Shown here piece by piece: positions 60,539-64,000 of a stretch of DNA of 64,000 nucleotides. This DNA is from Erysipelotrichaceae bacterium (lineage in GTDB: Bacteria; Bacillota_I; Bacilli_A; RFN20; CAG-826). Made by a program: the position numbers and the translations under genes. How positions within the stretch are numbered: the first letter of the stretch is position 1; each line of letters starts with the position of its first letter. The notes beneath the pieces are model-generated. The model did not search any database. It had not been told where the DNA came from and saw only the letters and a list, made by a program, of their open reading frames with translations. The stretch covers positions 57,999 to 121,998 of the forward strand of contig SVBF01000017.1 of assembly GCA_015058945.1 (NCBI GenBank), written 5' to 3'.

Positions 60539-62383
60539 CTATTCCACGGATTTCAGGGATGCGTTCATATCGATGGACTTGATCTTTGGATAGAGCATGA
60601 AATTCACGCCGAAGGTGGTGACGAGCACGACTCCGGCAGAAGAGACGTAAGTCCACCACTGGACGTCTTGGAGCGAGCCAAACGAGAGATAGCGAAGTAC
60701 GGCGTCGGCGATTAGGGCAGAAAGCGGGACGGCGATCAATAGGGACAATATCGTGATGATGACGATTTCGCGGAAAGTGTACATAGAACACTCGACGTCG
60801 TGATAACCGAGCACTTTCAGCGTCGCGATTTCGCGACGGCGGTCTTCGATGTTCATGTTGATGAGCGAGTAGAGCACCGGTAATGCCATGCCGACGGCCA
60901 ATAAAACGATGACGGTGGAAATAAGACCCATGGCCGACCCGACTTCGGAGAAAAGTTCGTCCTCCTTCATCGCGTCGGATACGTTGAGTAACGAGAAACC
61001 GAGGAATACGAGCAACGTCGACCCGCCGATGGCCAAACTGGTGAGCAGGAGGTTCTTCTTTTGTCGGAAGATGTTGCGGAAGCTCGATTTAAAGGAGAAG
61101 GGCAGGGGGTTCCAGAGAAAACGGATGCGTTCCAAAAGAATTTTCTTGCCCGGCTTCGGGGCTTTGTCGCGCATGAGGTCGCTCGGCTCCTCGCGTAAAT
61201 ACATTAAGGAGGAGTAGATGGCGATGATTAACGCGATAATGGTCAAGGCCGCGATGGTCGCTAGGCCAAGCGGGGCCAACATGATGATTCGGGACGCGCC
61301 GATGGTAAAGACCGCGTTATAGGCGGGCTCGATGATTTTGGGTAGCAATGGAGCCCCGAATAGATACCCGACGATCCCGCCGAGCAAGACGGATGCGCCG
61401 ATGAAAACCGAATATTTCGCGACGATGTTCTTCTTGTCGACGCCGACGCTCGAATAAACGGCTAAGGAAGATCGCTCATCTTTGATGAGTCGCGTCACGG
61501 TGATGTGGTTGATCAAGGCGCATAACGCCAAGAAGAAGGCGGGGAAGATAAAGCCGATCAAAGTCACTTTTTGGTTGTAGTTTCTGTATAAGCCATAGGA
61601 GGTCGTTTCCTCGAGGGTCAACACCGCGACCTCATCTGCGCCAAGAAGGGTTTCGACCTTCTTTTTCGCACCCTCCATCTCCTGATAATAGGCGTCGCTA
61701 AAGTATTCGTGGTTCGAGGCGAGACGAACGTAGACGTCGGAGCGCAGGTCGCGCAAATAGGAGGGAATCGTGTCGCGGTCGAGATAGAAAATCGCCTGCA
61801 CGTATTGCTTGTTTTCGGTGTCCTCTAACTCCGCCCTTTCTTTGGCTACGCATTGGTATAAGGGCGAATCGATGATGGCGGAAATTGTGGCCGAAGGACC
61901 GACGAACGCCTTTAATGCCTTGAGTTCCAGTTGCTCGCCAAGCTGATAGTTCTTGCGGTTTTTGTTCGGCTTGACCATGGCGATTTGGCCGCGGGTCGTG
62001 GGCAGGGCGCCTTCGAGTAGCGTCGGCTTGGCGATTTTGTTGGTTTCAAAGTCCATGACGACGAAACGGTTGTAGGTACCATCGCTTTCCATCGCGTCGA
62101 ATGTGAAAAAGGGTTCGACCTCCTGAACGCCCTCAAAATGGGAGATTTGATCGAGTTGCTCGTCGTCAAAGCCTGTATACGCCTTGCTTTTCACGATCAG
62201 GTCCGGAGCGTTGCCCTGAATGTAATGTTGGCTAAACGCCTCGGTGAACGTGATGGGCAAGGATGCGAGGCCTGAGGTGATGAAAACCGAAACGAGCACG
62301 GTTAAAAAGTTGGCGAGGAAACGCCCTTTGTTCCGAAGATAGGTTCGGACGACGGTTTTGCCGAATGCGTCTTTCTTCACCAC
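60539..62383 (-). CDS. FtsX-like ABC transporter permease
   Basis: The 614-residue protein has one N-terminal helix (about residues 20-42), a large extracytoplasmic domain (about 45-255), then further helices, including the FtsX-type blocks near 275-395 and 475-600. This MacB/FtsX layout belongs to transporters that act mechanically on lipoproteins, peptides or antimicrobials rather than by alternating access. It overlaps the ATPase gene upstream by seven bases, which marks it as its partner. Confidence 0.88.
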   Translation of the reverse strand: MVKKDAFGKTVVRTYLRNKGRFLANFLTVLVSVFITSGLASLPITFTEAFSQHYIQGNAPDLIVKSKAYTGFDDEQLDQISHFEGVQEVEPFFTFDAMESDGTYNRFVVMDFETNKIAKPTLLEGALPTTRGQIAMVKPNKNRKNYQLGEQLELKALKAFVGPSATISAIIDSPLYQCVAKERAELEDTENKQYVQAIFYLDRDTIPSYLRDLRSDVYVRLASNHEYFSDAYYQEMEGAKKKVETLLGADEVAVLTLEETTSYGLYRNYNQKVTLIGFIFPAFFLALCALINHITVTRLIKDERSSLAVYSSVGVDKKNIVAKYSVFIGASVLLGGIVGYLFGAPLLPKIIEPAYNAVFTIGASRIIMLAPLGLATIAALTIIALIIAIYSSLMYLREEPSDLMRDKAPKPGKKILLERIRFLWNPLPFSFKSSFRNIFRQKKNLLLTSLAIGGSTLLVFLGFSLLNVSDAMKEDELFSEVGSAMGLISTVIVLLAVGMALPVLYSLINMNIEDRRREIATLKVLGYHDVECSMYTFREIVIITILSLLIAVPLSALIADAVLRYLSFGSLQDVQWWTYVSSAGVVLVTTFGVNFMLYPKIKSIDMNASLKSVE

Positions 62384-63084
62384 TCGATCTCCTCGATGCG
62401 TTTGGGATGGGGGTTCTTCTCATCCAAGACGACTTTACCGTTTTTGATTTGGATCAGGTGATCGCCCAGGTCTTTCAACGCCGTATTATGGGTGACGATG
62501 ATTACGGTTTTCCCCTCTTCCCTTACCGCTTTATATAAGAGGGATAAGACGTCTTTTCCCGTCTGGTAGTCCAGCGCTCCGGTCGGCTCGTCGCAAAGGA
62601 TGATTTCCGGGTTCTTTGCTATGGCGCGGGCGATGGAAACGCGTTGCTGCTCTCCCCCGGAAAGCTGCGCGGGGAAGTTGTTCATGCGATGTCCCAAACC
62701 GACGTTATTTAATGTTTCTTCTATATTTAGGGCCTTATCGGCGCATAGCTCCGTGGCAAGTTCGAGGTTCTCTTTCGCGGAGAGATTGGCCATCAGGTTA
62801 TAAAACTGAAAGACAAAGCCGATTTTGTCCCGGCGATACTTGGTGCGTTCCTTTTTGCTATAGGCGGCGATGTTGACTCCGTCGACCGCTAAGATGCCTG
62901 AGGAAGGGGCGTCCATGCCGCCAAGAAGGTTCAATAAGGTGGATTTCCCGGCGCCGGAAGGGCCGAGGATAATCGTCAAAGTCCCGCGCTCAATCGCAAA
63001 ATTGACGTGATCGAGAGCGGTGATCATCGTCTGGCCTTCGCCGTATGTTTTGGTCAAATCTAGCGCGGTAAGGAGTGCGGACAT
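62377..63084 (-). CDS. ABC transporter ATP-binding protein, LolD/MacB type
   Basis: The 235-residue ATPase has Walker [14 protein letters not shown] near 42-54, signature [14 protein letters not shown] near 146-159, Walker [12 protein letters not shown] near 168-178 and the H-loop VTHN near 203. The GALD and GGEQQRV variants are those of the LolD/FtsE/MacB family. The ATG at 63084 has GAGG nine bases upstream. First gene of the unit with the FtsX-like permease and possibly the M24 peptidase. Confidence 0.92.
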   Translation of the reverse strand: MSALLTALDLTKTYGEGQTMITALDHVNFAIERGTLTIILGPSGAGKSTLLNLLGGMDAPSSGILAVDGVNIAAYSKKERTKYRRDKIGFVFQFYNLMANLSAKENLELATELCADKALNIEETLNNVGLGHRMNNFPAQLSGGEQQRVSIARAIAKNPEIILCDEPTGALDYQTGKDVLSLLYKAVREEGKTVIIVTHNTALKDLGDHLIQIKNGKVVLDEKNPHPKRIEEIEW

Positions 63085-63155
63085 CGTTGTTCCTCGCGAT
63101 AATCTTAAGGTCTGGGCATGTTTTCTTAAAGAAAATCCACTATTTCTCCCACTCT

Positions 63156-63164
63156 TGGTAGAAT
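63156..63164 (+). promoter_or_regulatory. Extended -10 (TGgTAGAAT) of the GH2 gene
   Basis: TG, one base, TAGAAT, then 11 bases and the ATG at 63176; no ribosome site between. Confidence 0.5.
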
Positions 63165-63175
63165 AAACGCTGACG

Positions 63176-64000
63176 ATGTTCACCAGCGAAGGAAAGAAAC
63201 TCGATCCCTCCCATCCTTTAGAGGAATACCCGACGCCCCAATTCCAGCGCGACTCCTATTTTTGCCTTAATGGCGAATGGGACTTTCAGCTCGACGAAGA
63301 CAAAGGCAATCATTCGAACTACACCCAAAAAATCATTGTCCCCTTCGCGGTGGAAACCCCATTATCCCAAATCGGGTGCCCCGTCAAAAAAGGACAGATC
63401 ATGCATTATCGCAAGATGTTTCGTCTTCCCTTTGGGTTCAAGAAAGGGCGCGTGCTGCTCCACTTCGAGGCCGTCGATCAAATCTGCGACGTATTCCTTA
63501 ACGGTGTAAAAATTGCACATCACGAAGGCGGCTACCTACCGTTCACGGTGGACTGCTTGGAACTTCGCCAAGGCGACAACGAGCTGCTGGTCGACGTGAC
63601 CGACGACACGACTTCCCCTGATTTCCCCCGCGGCAAACAAGCGACGAAATCCAGCGGTATTTGGTATACCGCCACCTCCGGAATTTGGGGAACGGTTTGG
63701 TTGGAATCGGTGCCGAACGAAGTGATCCAATCGCTGCGTATCACGCCGCTTTTCGATGAAAAGAAGGTGCACGTGGCTACTCGTTTCGAAGGGAAGGTCC
63801 TCCGTTCGAAGGTCGAAGTGTTTTATGGTGGCCGTCCCGTCGCCAGTGCAACGCTCGATGATGACGCCTCCTGCACCATTGACCTTTCCGCCGCCTTCCA
63901 TCCTTGGAGCCCGGACGTGCCAAACCTTTACGATTTACGGGTATCGATCAACTTCGACGTCATCAACAGTTATTTCGCCATGAGAAAGTTTTCCTCAACA
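63176..64000 (+). CDS. Glycoside hydrolase family 2 enzyme (beta-galactosidase/glucuronidase type), partial
   Basis: The frame is open from the ATG at 63176 to the window edge, 275 residues. It covers the N-terminal sugar-binding jelly roll (CLNGEWDFQLDED, MHYRKMFRLP, LHFEAVDQICDVFLNG, GYLPFTVDC) and the start of the Ig-like domain (SGIWYTATSGIWGTVWLE). These are hallmarks of GH2; the catalytic barrel is beyond the edge, so the substrate is unknown. No signal peptide is seen, so it would act on imported oligosaccharides. Divergent from the ABC genes. Confidence 0.88.
   Translation, partial: MFTSEGKKLDPSHPLEEYPTPQFQRDSYFCLNGEWDFQLDEDKGNHSNYTQKIIVPFAVETPLSQIGCPVKKGQIMHYRKMFRLPFGFKKGRVLLHFEAVDQICDVFLNGVKIAHHEGGYLPFTVDCLELRQGDNELLVDVTDDTTSPDFPRGKQATKSSGIWYTATSGIWGTVWLESVPNEVIQSLRITPLFDEKKVHVATRFEGKVLRSKVEVFYGGRPVASATLDDDASCTIDLSAAFHPWSPDVPNLYDLRVSINFDVINSYFAMRKFSST

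Noticed and set aside
1..64000. tRNA or rRNA genes, CRISPR arrays, insertion sequences or prophage genes.
   Set aside because: Reading both strands I found no tRNA cloverleaf, rRNA segment, spaced direct-repeat array or transposase/integrase; a tRNA scan would be decisive.

Overview
The window is a chromosomal segment around the replication origin of a low-complexity, GC-rich (visibly above 50% G+C) bacterium of the Bacillota/Bacilli type. The order dnaN-dnaA-oriC-rpmH-rnpA-yidC-jag-mnmE, then tatD-rnmV-rsmA-ispE-glmU and pth-mfd-rqcP-tilS-ftsH, follows the Bacillus subtilis origin region, but the sporulation genes that sit between these in B. subtilis (spoVT, yabP/Q, spoIIE) and veg are absent. 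Large Ser/Glu-rich surface lipoproteins, PPi-dependent metabolism (ppdK plus inorganic pyrophosphatase) and small operons suggest an uncultured, non-sporulating gut lineage near RF39/RFN20/Erysipelotrichales; this placement is inference from gene content.

Layout. 1-5.8 kb: origin. dnaA and dnaN run leftward, rpmH-rnpA-yidC-jag rightward. A DnaA-box cluster lies upstream of dnaA, and a textbook unwinding site (tandem boxes, G-tract, DnaA-trios, AT-rich stretch) lies between dnaA and dnaN. 5.8-12.8 kb: a small lipoprotein, then tRNA/rRNA maturation genes (mnmE, tatD, rnmV, rsmA), two tandem homologous small RNA units, a small AT-richer orphan gene, ispE and glmU. 12.9-17.1 kb: ppdK, ppa and a membrane-anchored XRE regulator. 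17.3-21.8 kb: a GDP-heptose cluster (gmhA, an hddC-gmhB fusion, hddA) around a GT2 glycosyltransferase. 21.9-28.4 kb: a 1640-residue lipoprotein and an FGGY kinase. 28.4-34 kb: a TetR-linked heterodimeric ABC exporter and a DUF368 membrane protein.

34.2-42.6 kb: flavodoxin, pth, mfd, rqcP, tilS, ftsH (ftsH has a possible SD-sequestering 5' hairpin). 42.6-45.3 kb: an AT-rich accessory patch with a 480-base gene-free stretch, an AbiEi/DUF6577-like orphan, a dihydrouridine synthase and a deoxyinosine-type glycosylase. 45.3-52.4 kb: a MarR-regulated heterodimeric ABC exporter, glyA and lysS. 52.5-64 kb: an unknown gene, a secreted M6 metalloprotease, an Hsp20 gene with two CIRCE operators, a copA-copZ-csoR copper operon with its CsoR operator, an M24 peptidase, a LolD/FtsX-like ABC pair and the start of a family 2 glycosidase.

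The two signals that ordinary annotation would miss are (1) two adjacent about 60-nt transcription units at 9.81-10.03 kb, each with its own TTGACA promoter and terminator and with compensatory changes in the main stem, and (2) a recurrent promoter layout in which the -10 hexamer ends only 6 to 12 nt before the start codon and no Shine-Dalgarno is present, implying widespread leaderless mRNAs at first genes of transcription units, whereas most genes inside operons carry AGGAGG-type sites.
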